From DASXAI01 sp963728985 (GTDB lineage Bacteria; Actinomycetota; Acidimicrobiia; Acidimicrobiales; Ilumatobacteraceae), in assembly GCA_963728985.1 (NCBI GenBank), contig CAVSME010000008.1:370428-434427 (forward strand): a DNA stretch of 64,000 nt, written 5' to 3'. A program made the translations under genes and the position numbers. The notes beneath the pieces are model-generated. The model was not told the origin of the DNA, did not search any database, and was given only the letters and a program-made list of their open reading frames with translations. Numbering within the stretch: position 1 is the stretch's first letter; each line of letters begins with the position of its first letter. Positions 25,835-35,400 of this stretch are shown here, in pieces.

Positions 25835-27085
25835 GTGGTGCTACCGGAACCTGACGCCAACAACGTCTGGCGGCTCGAGACGCCCGGCAACGACGGATGG
25901 CTGCGCTCGGCTCGACCCGACGCCGCCGACAAGTTCTACATGGCCTCGGCCGACGGCCACGTGCAGGAGCCCGGGGATCTCTGGGTCACGCGGATGGACG
26001 CGCGCTACCGCGATCGCCTCCCCGGCATCGTCGTCGACGCCAAGGGTGATCAGTTCCAGAAGACCGAGGGCTTCCGGCCCACCAGGATGCAGAACGTCGC
26101 CCTCGAAGGCCACGAGCTGCTGCGCAACAAGTCGGGGCGCACGCCCGAGGACCGCATCCGCGACCTGGCTCTCGACGGCGTCGACGCCGAGCTGCTGTTC
26201 CCCAACAAGGGCCTCACGATCTGGGCGACGCAGGATGCGCAGTTCAGCCAGGCGATGTGCCGCGTCTACAACGACTGGGCCTGGGAGACCTTCGGGCCGT
26301 ACAACGACACCCTCGTGGCGCTGGCGTGCGTGGCCACCGCCGACATCGACGGTGCCATCGCCGAGATCCAGCGCTGCGCGGCGTTGGGGTTCCGCGGCCT
26401 GTCGCTGCCGTGCAAGCCCGTCTTCGGACCGCCGAACCACGAGGACCTGAACTACAACCTGCGTGAGTTCGAGCCGCTGTGGGACTGCATCGACGACGTC
26501 GACCTGCCCATCACCTTCCACGTGTCGACCGGGCGCGATCCGCGCACCTCCCGCAGCCAGGGCGGGGCCGTCATCAACTACACGGTCCACTCGCTGGCGC
26601 CCACGATGGAGCCGCTGGTGAACATCTGCGCGTCAGGCGTGGCCGAGCGCCACCCCCGGCTCCGCTTCGGTTCGGTCGAGGCCGGTATCGGCTGGGTGCC
26701 GTGGGCGCTGGTGGCCATGGACGAGGCGTACCGCAAGCACCACATGTGGGTGAAGCCCAAGCTGGACCTGCTCCCCAGCGAGTACTTCCACCGCCAGGGC
26801 TTCGCCACCTTCCAGGAGGACAAGCCCGGCCTCGACCTCGCTCGGGAGCACGGCCTCACGGACAACTTCCTGTGGGCCAACGACTTCCCCCACCACGAGG
26901 GAACCTGGCCATACTCAGGTCAGGCCATCGAGCGGACGATGGGCGATCTCGACGACAGCGAGCGGGCCCGCATCCTCGGGCTCAACATGGCCCGCATCTT
27001 CCGGCTGCCGATCCCTGATCGCTACCTGGACCACGACGATGCCGCCGCCACGCAGGCGGGCGTCGAGGTCGAGGCCCGATCGTGA
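25835..27085 (+). CDS. Amidohydrolase 2 family metal-dependent hydrolase
   Basis: A 416-residue TIM-barrel hydrolase of the amidohydrolase-2/ACMSD-like group. Metal-binding signs are ADGHVQEPGDLW near residue 40 (where the family usually has D-x-H-x-x-E-P), the His of ITFHVSTGRDP and NDFPHHEGTWPYS near residue 352. These enzymes hydrolyse or decarboxylate ring or beta-keto substrates; in Actinobacteria they often sit with thiolase-like and DUF35 genes. GAGGAGG just precedes tandem GTG codons at 25835 and 25838; the second has better spacing. It overlaps the thiolase-like gene by GTGA. Substrate unknown. Confidence 0.85.
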   Translation: MVLPEPDANNVWRLETPGNDGWLRSARPDAADKFYMASADGHVQEPGDLWVTRMDARYRDRLPGIVVDAKGDQFQKTEGFRPTRMQNVALEGHELLRNKSGRTPEDRIRDLALDGVDAELLFPNKGLTIWATQDAQFSQAMCRVYNDWAWETFGPYNDTLVALACVATADIDGAIAEIQRCAALGFRGLSLPCKPVFGPPNHEDLNYNLREFEPLWDCIDDVDLPITFHVSTGRDPRTSRSQGGAVINYTVHSLAPTMEPLVNICASGVAERHPRLRFGSVEAGIGWVPWALVAMDEAYRKHHMWVKPKLDLLPSEYFHRQGFATFQEDKPGLDLAREHGLTDNFLWANDFPHHEGTWPYSGQAIERTMGDLDDSERARILGLNMARIFRLPIPDRYLDHDDAAATQAGVEVEARS

Positions 27086-28263
27086 CCGAGCGGACACTGC
27101 GGGGCAAGGTCGCCGTCGTCGGGGTCGCCGAGACCGAGTACTACAAGTGGGGCCAGTCCCCCGACCCCGAATTCAAACTCGCCATCGACGCCGTGCTGAA
27201 AGCCTGCGCCGACGCCGGCATCGACCCTCGCGACGTCGACGGGTTCTCGTCGTACAGCAACGACCGCAGCGAGGCATCCCGGCTGTCGGCCGCGCTCGGG
27301 TGCCGCGAGCTCAGCTTCGCCTCCATGCAGTGGGGCGGCGGTGGCGGAGGCGGCTCCGGTGCCGTCGCCAATGGCGCCGCCGCCATCGCCACCGGCCAAG
27401 CCGAGTGCGTGGTCGTGTTCCGGGCACTGGCCCAGGGCCAGTTCGGGCGGTTCGGGCAGGGCCCGCGCATGAAGACCGTCTCCGGCCCCGCCGCCCACAC
27501 GCTGCCGTTCGGACTCATGTCGGCGGCGCAGATGTTCGCCATGAAGGTCAACCGGTTCATGCACGACCACGGCGTCGAGCAGGACGCGCTGCGGGCCATC
27601 TCACTGGCCTCGTACGCCCACGCTCAGAACAACCCGCGTGCCGTGATGTACGGCCGCCCGCTTGATGCTGCCGGCTACGACGCGTCGCGCTGGATCGTGG
27701 AGCCGTTCCACCTCTTCGACTGCTGCCAGGAGAACGACGGCGCCGCCGCCATGGTGCTGGTGGCCGCCGAACGGGCGAAGGACTTCCCCCACAAGCCGTG
27801 CTACGTGCTCGCCGCCGTGTCCGGCTCGCAGCACCGCAGCGGGGCGCCGGTCCACAACACGCCGGAGTACGCGTCGTCGAGCTTCACCACCGTGGCACCC
27901 CGGTTGTACGACATGGCCCAGCTCGGCCCGGCCGACGTCGACGTCCTGCAGAGCTACGAGAACTTCACCGGCGGCGTGATGATGAGCATCGTCGAGCACG
28001 GCTTCTGCAAGGCCGACGAGGCCAACGACTTCCTCACGGTCGACAACCTGCTGGCGCCGAGCGGGAAGCTGCCGCTCAACACCAGCGGCGGCAACCTGGC
28101 CGAGTGCTACATGCACGGCCTGGGGCTGAACATCGAGGCCGTGCGCCAGGTTCGCGGCCAGTCGACGTCGCAGGTGCCGGACGCCGACGTGGCGCTGGTG
28201 GCCTCCGGGCCGATGGTGACGCCGGTGAGCTCGTCCATCTTCGGGAGCGAGGCAACGCTGTGA
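27082..28263 (+). CDS. Thiolase-like protein (SCP-x/Ltp2-type)
   Basis: A 393-residue thiolase-superfamily protein: KVAVVGVAETEYYKWGQSPD at the N-terminus, IDAVLKACADAGIDPRDVDG, and NTSGGNLAECYMHGLGLNIE near the end. Where true thiolases have the nucleophilic Cys, this one reads SFASMQWGGGGGGGSG, so it cannot act as a classical thiolase. Members lacking that Cys and paired with a DUF35 protein, such as Ltp2, are retro-aldolases in steroid side-chain breakdown; Tyr of LQSYENFTGG sits in the region where Ltp2 has a catalytic Tyr (from memory). It overlaps both neighbours by GTGA, giving a tight three-gene operon. The aldolase role is inference. Confidence 0.83.
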   Translation: MTERTLRGKVAVVGVAETEYYKWGQSPDPEFKLAIDAVLKACADAGIDPRDVDGFSSYSNDRSEASRLSAALGCRELSFASMQWGGGGGGGSGAVANGAAAIATGQAECVVVFRALAQGQFGRFGQGPRMKTVSGPAAHTLPFGLMSAAQMFAMKVNRFMHDHGVEQDALRAISLASYAHAQNNPRAVMYGRPLDAAGYDASRWIVEPFHLFDCCQENDGAAAMVLVAAERAKDFPHKPCYVLAAVSGSQHRSGAPVHNTPEYASSSFTTVAPRLYDMAQLGPADVDVLQSYENFTGGVMMSIVEHGFCKADEANDFLTVDNLLAPSGKLPLNTSGGNLAECYMHGLGLNIEAVRQVRGQSTSQVPDADVALVASGPMVTPVSSSIFGSEATL

Positions 28264-28700
28264 CCGAGTCGTACCTCCGCCCCGGCCTTCCCGCGCCGAC
28301 GCCGACGTCCGACGGCCTCGACGCACCGTTCTGGGAGGGCCTACGAGCCGAGCGGCTGCTGCTCCAGCGGTGCAACGACTGCAACGGCTGGCAGTGGGGA
28401 CCGGAGTGGTGCTGCCACCGCTGCCACTCGTTCGACCTGCGCTACGAGGAGACGCCGGCCGAGGGGGTCCTCTACAGCCACGAGCGGGTCTGGCACCCGG
28501 TCCATCCGGCGCTGGCCGAGCAGGGGCCGTACGTCGTGGTGCTGGTCGAGTTGCCCCAGGCCGACGGCGTGCGCATCGTGGGCAACCTCATCGGCGATCC
28601 GCAGCAGCCCTTGACGATCGGCGCGCCGGTCGTGGGCTACTACGAGCATCACGACGACGCCGACCCGAAGCACACCCTCCTGCAGTGGGCGGTCGCCTGA
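28260..28700 (+). CDS. DUF35 zinc-ribbon/OB-fold protein
   Basis: A 146-residue partner protein. The N-terminal zinc ribbon is LLLQRCNDCNGWQWGPEWCC followed by HRCH, giving two CxxC-like pairs. The rest is an OB fold (GVLYSHERVWHPVH, GPYVVVLVELPQADGVRIVG). DUF35 proteins bind CoA thioesters and form complexes with thiolase-like aldolases or synthases. Its GTG start overlaps the stop of the thiolase-like gene, so equimolar production is likely. Confidence 0.88.
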   Translation: MTESYLRPGLPAPTPTSDGLDAPFWEGLRAERLLLQRCNDCNGWQWGPEWCCHRCHSFDLRYEETPAEGVLYSHERVWHPVHPALAEQGPYVVVLVELPQADGVRIVGNLIGDPQQPLTIGAPVVGYYEHHDDADPKHTLLQWAVA

Positions 28701-28728
28701 CCGCAACGTTGGGTGAGGGAGGCGCGTA

Positions 28729-28752
28729 CTGACGCGAGTTATCAACCGTCAG
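28729..28752. terminator. Possible terminator hairpin between convergent genes
   Basis: CTGACG and CGTCAG form a 6-base inverted repeat around a 12-base loop, midway between the convergent DUF35 and LLM genes. There is no T-run after it on either strand, so intrinsic termination is only a possibility. Confidence 0.3.
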
Positions 28753-28783
28753 CGCACATATCGCGCGCGAGATGGGCTTGCCG

Positions 28784-29717
28784 CTAGAGCACTTCGGCGG
28801 CGAGACGCTCCATCTGGTCGAGGTCGTCGTAGAGGGGGTTGAGCATCACGAGCCCGGCTCCCGCGTCGACCACCGCCTGCAGGCCGGTCCGGCAGGTCTC
28901 AGGTGGCCCGAACACGGCGACCGGGGTGAGGTCGGTGGCACTCAGGTGGCTGTACAACGCGCTGAGGGCAGCGCCGACGCGCTCGCGGGCGCGAGCGATG
29001 TCGTCGTCCACGGCGACGTAGACGCGCTTGGCGATCGGCAGGGTGGCCGGGTCGCGGCCCGTCTCGGTCAATGCCTCGCGCACGATGCCGACCTGCTTCG
29101 CGAACGTCGCCGTCGGGATCAATCCGGCGCCGAAGAAGCCGTCGCTGTCGCGCACGGCGCGGCGCAGCGCCGCCGAATGGCTGCCGCCGTACCAGACCGG
29201 CGGATGGGGCTTCTGGAACGGCTTGGGCTCGGCCGCCGCTCCGTGCAACTGCCAGAAGCGACCGTCGAAGTCGATCGTGGGCTCGGTCCACAGTGCCTTC
29301 ACCAGCCGCATGCCCTCGTTGAAGCGGGTCACGAGGCCTACGGGGGCGACGCCGCAGGCGGCCAGCAACGGCGACCGGCCTCCTAGGCCCACGCCGACCT
29401 CGACCCGGCCCCGGCTCAGCTGGTCGAGGCTGGCGATGCTCTTGGCCAGGTGCACCGGACTGCGCAGCGTGCTCACCAGGACCGAGCAGCCGAGGCGGAT
29501 CCGCTCGGTGCACGCCGCCGCGTACGTCATCGTCTCGATGGGCCCGAGGTACGGCGAGCGGCGCCAGTGCCTGTTCCAGTGTCCAGGCGCTGTGGAACCC
29601 CAGCGCTTCGGCCCGCGCCATGAAGGCTCGGAAGGCAGCGGGGTCGAACGTGCCGTCGGGGACGTGCTGCGGGATGGCGATCCCCCAAAGCGGTGCGGTC
29701 GTGTCCACGGGCGGCAT
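28784..29717 (-). CDS. LLM-class flavin (F420-type) oxidoreductase, frameshifted
   Basis: About 310 residues of a luciferase-like monooxygenase-family TIM barrel. The N-terminus in one frame reads TAPLWGIAIPQHVPDGTFDP, GFHSAWTLEQAL; the remainder in the next frame reads SPYLGPIETMTYAAACTERI, LDQLSRGRVEVGVGLGG and the family hallmark KPFQKPHPPVWYGG. Removing one base at about 29558 joins them into a normal protein. The C-terminus DAGAGLVMLNPLYDDLDQME is typical. Likely a hydride-transfer enzyme using F420 or FMN; substrate unknown. The single-base lesion is one of five of the same kind in the window. It lies downstream of the MMPL gene on the same strand. Confidence 0.8.
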
Positions 29718-29785
29718 CGTGCCACGGACGCGACGAGCCGGCCCCACCACGAAGGTGAGGCCGGCCCGTCCTGCGAAGCACCAAC

Positions 29786-31990
29786 TCAGACCAGCTCGAG
29801 CTCCCGCTCAGGCTCCGGCTCCGAGACCACGGGCGGGAGCTGCGGCGTCGCCGACGGGGCCGGGTGGCCACCTTCGAGATCGAGGCGGGGCAGGATCCGG
29901 TCGAGCCAGCGGGGCAGCCACCAGTTGGCCTTGCCGAGCAGGCTCATGGTCGAGGGCACGAGCACCATCCGCACGAGCGTGGCATCGAGGAACACGGCGC
30001 TGGCCAGACCGACACCGAACATCTTGAGGGTGACGTTCGACGACGGGATGAAGGCGGCGAACACGCTGATCATGATGAGAGCGGCGGAGGTGATCACCCG
30101 AGCGGTCGACGAGAGGCCGTCCACCACCGAGCGGTGGCTGTCGCCGGTCCGCAGGAACTCCTCACGCACCCGGGACAGGAGGAACACCTCGTAGTCCATC
30201 GACAGCCCGAAGAGGATGGCGAACATGATCATGGGCACGAAGGGGTTCACCGGGACGGTGTCCTGCAGCCCGATCAGGCCCGCTCCCCAACCCCACTGGA
30301 ACACCGCCACGACGACGCCGTAGGCAGCACCGATGGAGAGCAGGTTCATCAGGGCCGCCTTCAGCGGCACGAGGATCGAGCGGAACACGACGAGCAGGAG
30401 CAGGAACGAGAGCGCCACGACAGCACCGATGAAGAGCGGCAGGCGCTCGCTGATCCGGTTCGAGATGTCCGTCGTCATGGCGTTGCCGCCGAGCAGCGCG
30501 GTCGCGTCGGTGCCGGCCACGGCGGCCGGGAGCACGTCCGAGCGCAGATGCCCCACCAAGGTGGAGGTGGCCTCGTCCTGCGGCGACGTCGTCGGGTTGA
30601 GCGTCATCACCGCGGTGTCGCCGGCGGCGTTGAAGGCAGGCGGCGTGATGGAGGCCACGCCGGGGTCGGAGGCCAGCGTATCCTGGACCCGCGTCACGGC
30701 GGCCTGGTCAGCCGACGAGGGCGTGGTCACGACGACCGTGAACGGGCCGTTGAAGCCCTTGCCGAAGCCGGCGGCCAGCAGGTCGTAGGCGCTGCGCTCG
30801 GTGGAACCCTTGGCGGCGTTGCCGTCGTCGGACATCGCGATGCGCATGCTCAGCACCGGGGCGGCCATGGCGGTCAGCACGACGAGGCTGGCGATGGCGT
30901 AGCGACCCGGGTGGCGGCCGACGCGGTGGGCCCAGCGACCCGCCGCCGTCTGGTCGGCCGGCTTGGCCTTGTGCGACTTGCGATGGATCGAGAGCCGGTC
31001 GATCTTCGTGCCGGCCAGCCCGAGGAGGGCGGGCAGCATCGTCACCGCAGCGGCCATGGCCACGACCACCACGATGGCGGTAGCCACACCCATCATCGTC
31101 ACGGCGGGCAGGCCGGCCAGCTGGAGGCCGAGGATGGCGATGACCACGGTGGCGCCGGCGAACAGCACGGCCTGGCCGGCAGTGGCGTTGGCGGTACCGG
31201 CGGCATCAGCCACGCTCATGCCGTCATGCAGGTGCTGGCGGTGACGGGTCACGACGAACAGCGCGTAGTCAACGCCGACGCCCAGCCCGATCATCGTGGC
31301 CAGCATCGGGGAGACGGTCGGCACGTCGCCGAAACCGGCGAGGATCCTCACACCGGCGAGGCCGATGAAGATGCCGAGCAGCGCCGTGGCGATCGGGATG
31401 CCCATGGCGATGATCGAGCCGAAGGCGACGAGCAGCACGACGACGGCCACGAGCAGGCCGAGCTTCTCGTTGCCGCCCTCCTCGTCGCCGGCGCTGGCGA
31501 TCGAGCTGGTGAGCTCGGTCTGCACGCCGGCGTCACGCGCCGTCGTGAGCGCGCTCTCGGCCTCGTGGAGGTGGGTGGCGTCGATGGTCTGCACCGCGTA
31601 GGAGACGTCGACGTAGGCCGTGTGCCCGTCGGCGCTCAGGGCCGGGGCCGCCGGGTCGAACGGGTCGGTCACCCCGGTGACGTCGTGGCCAGTGCCGAGC
31701 TGCTGGACCGTGGCCTCGATGGCGGCGGCCGACGCCGGCTCGTCCAGCCGGCCGTCGTCCCGATGGAAGACGAGCCGGCCCGAACCGCCGGCCTCACTGG
31801 GGAAGCGCTCGCTGAGGACGTCCGCCGCCTTCTGGGATTCGACGCCGGGCACACGGAAGTTGTCCTTGAACGAACCCCCGATGCTCCCGCTCAACGCCAT
31901 GACGACCACGGCGGCCATCAGCCAGGCGCCGATCACGCGCCACGGATGGCGGGCGGCACTGCGACCGAGTCGGAAGAGGAACGACGACAT
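29786..31990 (-). CDS. MMPL-family RND-type exporter
   Basis: A 734-residue membrane protein with the 12-helix MMPL layout: helix 1 at VIGAWLMAAVVVMALSGSIG, an extracytoplasmic domain from about residue 40 to 165 (SFKDNFRVPGVESQKAADVL), helices 2-6, a cytoplasmic loop, helix 7, a second outer domain and helices 8-12. The two hallmark Asp-Tyr pairs are in GVGVDYALFVVTRHRQHL and FGLSMDYEVFLLSRVREE, which in MmpL3-like proteins carry the proton relay. The C-terminus is a short Pro/Glu-rich tail. It probably exports a lipid or hydrophobic compound. GGAGGT precedes the ATG. A 17-base inverted repeat 58 bases upstream may be its operator. Confidence 0.9.
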   Translation of the reverse strand: MSSFLFRLGRSAARHPWRVIGAWLMAAVVVMALSGSIGGSFKDNFRVPGVESQKAADVLSERFPSEAGGSGRLVFHRDDGRLDEPASAAAIEATVQQLGTGHDVTGVTDPFDPAAPALSADGHTAYVDVSYAVQTIDATHLHEAESALTTARDAGVQTELTSSIASAGDEEGGNEKLGLLVAVVVLLVAFGSIIAMGIPIATALLGIFIGLAGVRILAGFGDVPTVSPMLATMIGLGVGVDYALFVVTRHRQHLHDGMSVADAAGTANATAGQAVLFAGATVVIAILGLQLAGLPAVTMMGVATAIVVVVAMAAAVTMLPALLGLAGTKIDRLSIHRKSHKAKPADQTAAGRWAHRVGRHPGRYAIASLVVLTAMAAPVLSMRIAMSDDGNAAKGSTERSAYDLLAAGFGKGFNGPFTVVVTTPSSADQAAVTRVQDTLASDPGVASITPPAFNAAGDTAVMTLNPTTSPQDEATSTLVGHLRSDVLPAAVAGTDATALLGGNAMTTDISNRISERLPLFIGAVVALSFLLLLVVFRSILVPLKAALMNLLSIGAAYGVVVAVFQWGWGAGLIGLQDTVPVNPFVPMIMFAILFGLSMDYEVFLLSRVREEFLRTGDSHRSVVDGLSSTARVITSAALIMISVFAAFIPSSNVTLKMFGVGLASAVFLDATLVRMVLVPSTMSLLGKANWWLPRWLDRILPRLDLEGGHPAPSATPQLPPVVSEPEPERELELV

Positions 31991-32047
31991 GGTGACCTCC
32001 GGTTCGTGGGCCGCACGGTGCGGACGACGACACCATCCGCCTCGGCT

Positions 32048-32087
32048 CTGACGCGGCGCTGACGGGGGCGCGTCAGCGCCGTGTCAG
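32048..32087. promoter_or_regulatory. Long inverted repeat, candidate operator for the MMPL gene
   Basis: A 17-base arm (32048-32064) and its complement (32071-32087) match at 16 of 17 positions around a 6-base spacer. Each arm itself contains two copies of a TGACG/CGTCA half-site. It sits 58 bases before the MMPL start, as expected for a TetR-type site. Lack of a T-run argues against a terminator. Confidence 0.5.
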
Positions 32088-32153
32088 GCCCATCGAAGGG
32101 CCTCGGCGCACGCTGAACACCTCCCCAAGGTGCGGGGCCGCATCACCGGCGTC

Positions 32154-32222
32154 AACGTTGGGTGCGAATCGGTTCACGGGTGCCGATTCGCCCGCCTGGC
32201 GGGTTGTTCCGCACCCATTGGG
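32154..32222. repeat. Nested palindromic repeat, copy A
   Basis: About 69 bases made of nested inverted repeats: CCCGCC/GGCGGG at the core, flanked by GGGTGC and GCACCC arms, with GAATCGG/CCGATTC beside them. The core 32178-32217 matches 53225-53264 at about 34 of 40 positions, and the flank is the reverse complement of the copy B flank. A REP/MITE-like extragenic element. Confidence 0.65.
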
Positions 32223-32475
32223 TGCTGATGGACTCAGTGCATCGTGCGGGCCATCGAGATGTAGGCGCGCAGCCCGCGTCGGGCAGGTAGGCCCGCACGA
32301 TGGCGATGCCGATAGGAGGTCGATCGCTGCTCGCGTCACCCGGGAGCGGCGGGACGGCTCCGCCTCAACCATGGGGACGACCGGGGCTTCGAGCACGACG
32401 TGCGCTTCGCTCATGGCGGCAGCATCCGCCCACCCGCTGATGCGAGCCTGATGTCGCCCTGATACGAGCGGCGGG

Positions 32476-35400
32476 CTACAGCGGCCCGAGCCCGACCGTG
32501 CGGCTGGCCGTCGCCGAGCGGCCCAGGCTGTCGGTGACGACGACCCGGAGCCCGAACGGTCGCGTGATGCGCACGAGGGCGAGATACTCGACGCCGTGGG
32601 TCCGGTTGGCAGCCAGCACGATCTGCCCCGGCGGGTTGGGTGGCAGCGCGTCGACGTCGGGGATGGCCGCTAGCGCCGCGTGCACGGTGGCGCCGGTCGC
32701 GGGGAACGTGAGCCGCCGAGCTGTGACCGTGATGGAGGCGTCGCCCCCCGGCCCGGAGTCGGCGACGACGTTGGTCGTGATCGTCGCCACCACGCCGTTG
32801 GGAACGGCCCGCACTCCCGTGATCGCCACCTGCGGGACCGGGTGCAGCGGCAGGGCGGGAACGGTGACGGTCACCTCCCGGGAGCGCCCGAGCGGGTCGG
32901 TCAGGCGGACCACGACGTCGATCGCCTGCTGTGCCGACGGCCGGCTGAACCAGATCGCGACCGTGGTGTGCCGGGCCACCCGGGCCGTCCTCGTGAACGT
33001 GCCCGTCCCCACCGCGCCGGGTGGCGTCGTGACCGACGCTTCGGCGATCTGGTCGAGGCTCGTCGAGAACGCCGCCACCTCTGCCCCACCGCCGGCCACG
33101 GCCGCGTCGACGTCGAGCCGGAAGGGGCCGAGCGGATGGCGCTCGAGTGGCGCGTCGGTGGTGATCGGGACGAGCACGCCCGTCTCGTCCGGCGCCCAGT
33201 TGGTGACCGTGCCCAGCACGAGGTCGGGCGCGTCCGGCGGCGGCAGCAGCACCGTCGAGGTGCTGGAGTCGAGCGACCGCTGGCCGACGCGGCCGTGCTC
33301 ACGGTCGGCCGGGGCGAGCAGGGGGACGGCGCGGGTCCGGTAGCGCGCCGGACGCCAGTCGCCCAGGCTGGGGTCGACGAAGGTGGCGATGTAGCGCAAG
33401 CCCGCCGGCGTCTCGGGATCGGCGGCGACGGTCGCGGCCACGCTGGCCAGCGGCGGGCCCATCTGCCCCGTCGAGCCCGTCGCCGCGGGCAGGTACGTGC
33501 GGTGCAGCTCGAAGGCGACGACGGGGACCGTGCTTCGGCACGAGAGGTCGACCTGCACACGGTCGCCACCGCCCTGGCTGACGATGGCGCTGGAGATCTC
33601 GGGCACTCCGGGCCGGACCGGGGTCGGCGCGGCGGCCGCCTGGAACTGGTCGATGTTCGTCGGGAAGGCGGACTCCACGTTCGCGGGCGTGATCCCGGTG
33701 ACGGTGAAGAGGTGGATCTCGCGGCTGCCGCGCGGCAACGGGTGGTCGAGGGTGGCGGGCAAGGGAGACGTGAGCTCGGTGACGCGGGCGAACGCCTCTC
33801 GCTTCTGCTCGGCCGTCAACGAGGCGAAGGCCTGCTTGAGCGCGACGAAGCGCAGCGACAGTGACATCGCCGGAGGGATAGGGCCGATGCCGGCGAGGTG
33901 CCGGATGCGCAGCTCTGTCGCCGTCCACACCACGAGCTTCGTGGCCTCCGGCACTGCGAGCCGTAGTTGCACATGCGACGACCCCTCGGCGTCGGTCAGG
34001 CTGCCGAGTGGCACGATCGGCAACCCCGGCGCAGGCACCACTACCGGTACCGGGCTCGACGCAAACGCCCGCATGGGCTGCGGAGAGACCGCGCCGAAGC
34101 TCGGGCGGCCGAAAGCCGCCTCGCGCGCCCACGTAGCGGCGAGGTAGTGGGCCTCGGTCGTGAAGTCGAGCGTCTGGTTGGCGATCAGCAGGCGGTAGCG
34201 GCGGCGTTCACCCTGCGCTGGACCGGGCGCCACCACGACGTCGTCGCTGGCCGACAGTGGCTCGACCGTGAGCCCGGGCGAGAGCGGGTTCGGCGTGTCC
34301 CCGATGAACTGCACGGTCAGCTCGAACCGTCGACCGCCTGCGGGCGGCGGCCCGAACGGCGTCACGCCGGCCGGCGTCGGCGCGCCCGAGTACGGCGCTG
34401 GCACCACGACGACGGCGGTCTGGAGGAACGCGGGGCTGCGGGCCGACCAGTCGACGGTGACCACGATCGAGAGCGTCATCGGGCACACCGAGGTGCCGGC
34501 GAAGCTGGCGTCGAGGCGGACGTCGCTGATGACCGGGATGGGTTGGTCGGGCTCGGTGGCCGAGTGGGCGACGTCTTCCCATGGGCTCCAGACACCGAAC
34601 GGGTCCTGCTGGGCGACGGCGTAGCCGCTCGTACGGGCCGTGCCGTCGACCGGCAGCGGGCGCGCGGCATCGACGACGGCCACGTGATCGTTGGCCGGCT
34701 TCACCTGGCGGACGGGCGCGAGCGGCTGCGGGCCCCCGCTCGGCCGGGTGTCGAGCAGCGACTGGGCGGGTGTGGCCAGATCGGGCGGGTCGTAGCGGGC
34801 GGCAGCGGCGCCGGCGGCCCGGCTCAGCAGGAACGACCGGGGGATGGCCAGCCAGGACAGCCGCACCGTGTCCCGCCAGGGCTGGTTGCGGCTGAGCGGA
34901 TCGAGGAGCCCGGCCCGACCGGCGGTGAGCCCGGCGGGCGAGGCCATGGCCGAGTGCGGCGCCTGGGCTGGCACGATCCACGCGTACTCGAGGGGCAACA
35001 GCCCGGCGACGCCTTTGGGGTATGTCGCCGTCACCATCAGGTCGCGGCCGAACAGCCGCTCGTTGGCGGCCGACAGCGGATAGCCGGTGCCGAACCCCAC
35101 GGCGATGGCCTCGAAGGGGTCGGTGTTGGCGGCCATCAGCAACGACCCGAGCGGTGGCACCTTGGCCGTGGACGAGGCCACGGTGGCGACGCGACCGTCC
35201 TGCTCCGGCGGACCGATGGCGTGGACTTGGCGCAACGCCGCTTGGGCGGCGGGATCGAGGCCGGGCGCGAAGAGCGGGCCGATCTGGCTCAGCAGCAGGG
35301 ATTGGACGTCCTTCACCAGCGCGCCGGGATCGGGCGGTTCCCATGGCGGGGCGAGGTGGCCCGTCTCCGTGACCGGGTACCACCCGAACGGCGGCCCGGC

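Larger units (their letters stand above)
31991..32475. other. 485-base intergenic region with operator-like and repeat elements
   Basis: Between the MMPL start and the end of the 1195-residue protein gene. It holds the inverted repeat at 32048-32087 and the nested palindromic repeat at 32154-32222. A minus-strand frame starting at 32414 (MSEAHVVLEAPVVP, then RSRVTRAAIDLL) resembles the beginning of a TetR-type regulator but soon loses protein-like character, so it may be a regulator remnant. No convincing intact gene. Confidence 0.5.

Noticed and set aside
29864..32062. A 732-codon plus-strand frame antisense to the MMPL gene
   Set aside because: His/Arg/Gly/Asp-rich shadow without any domain; the minus frame is a clear MMPL protein.
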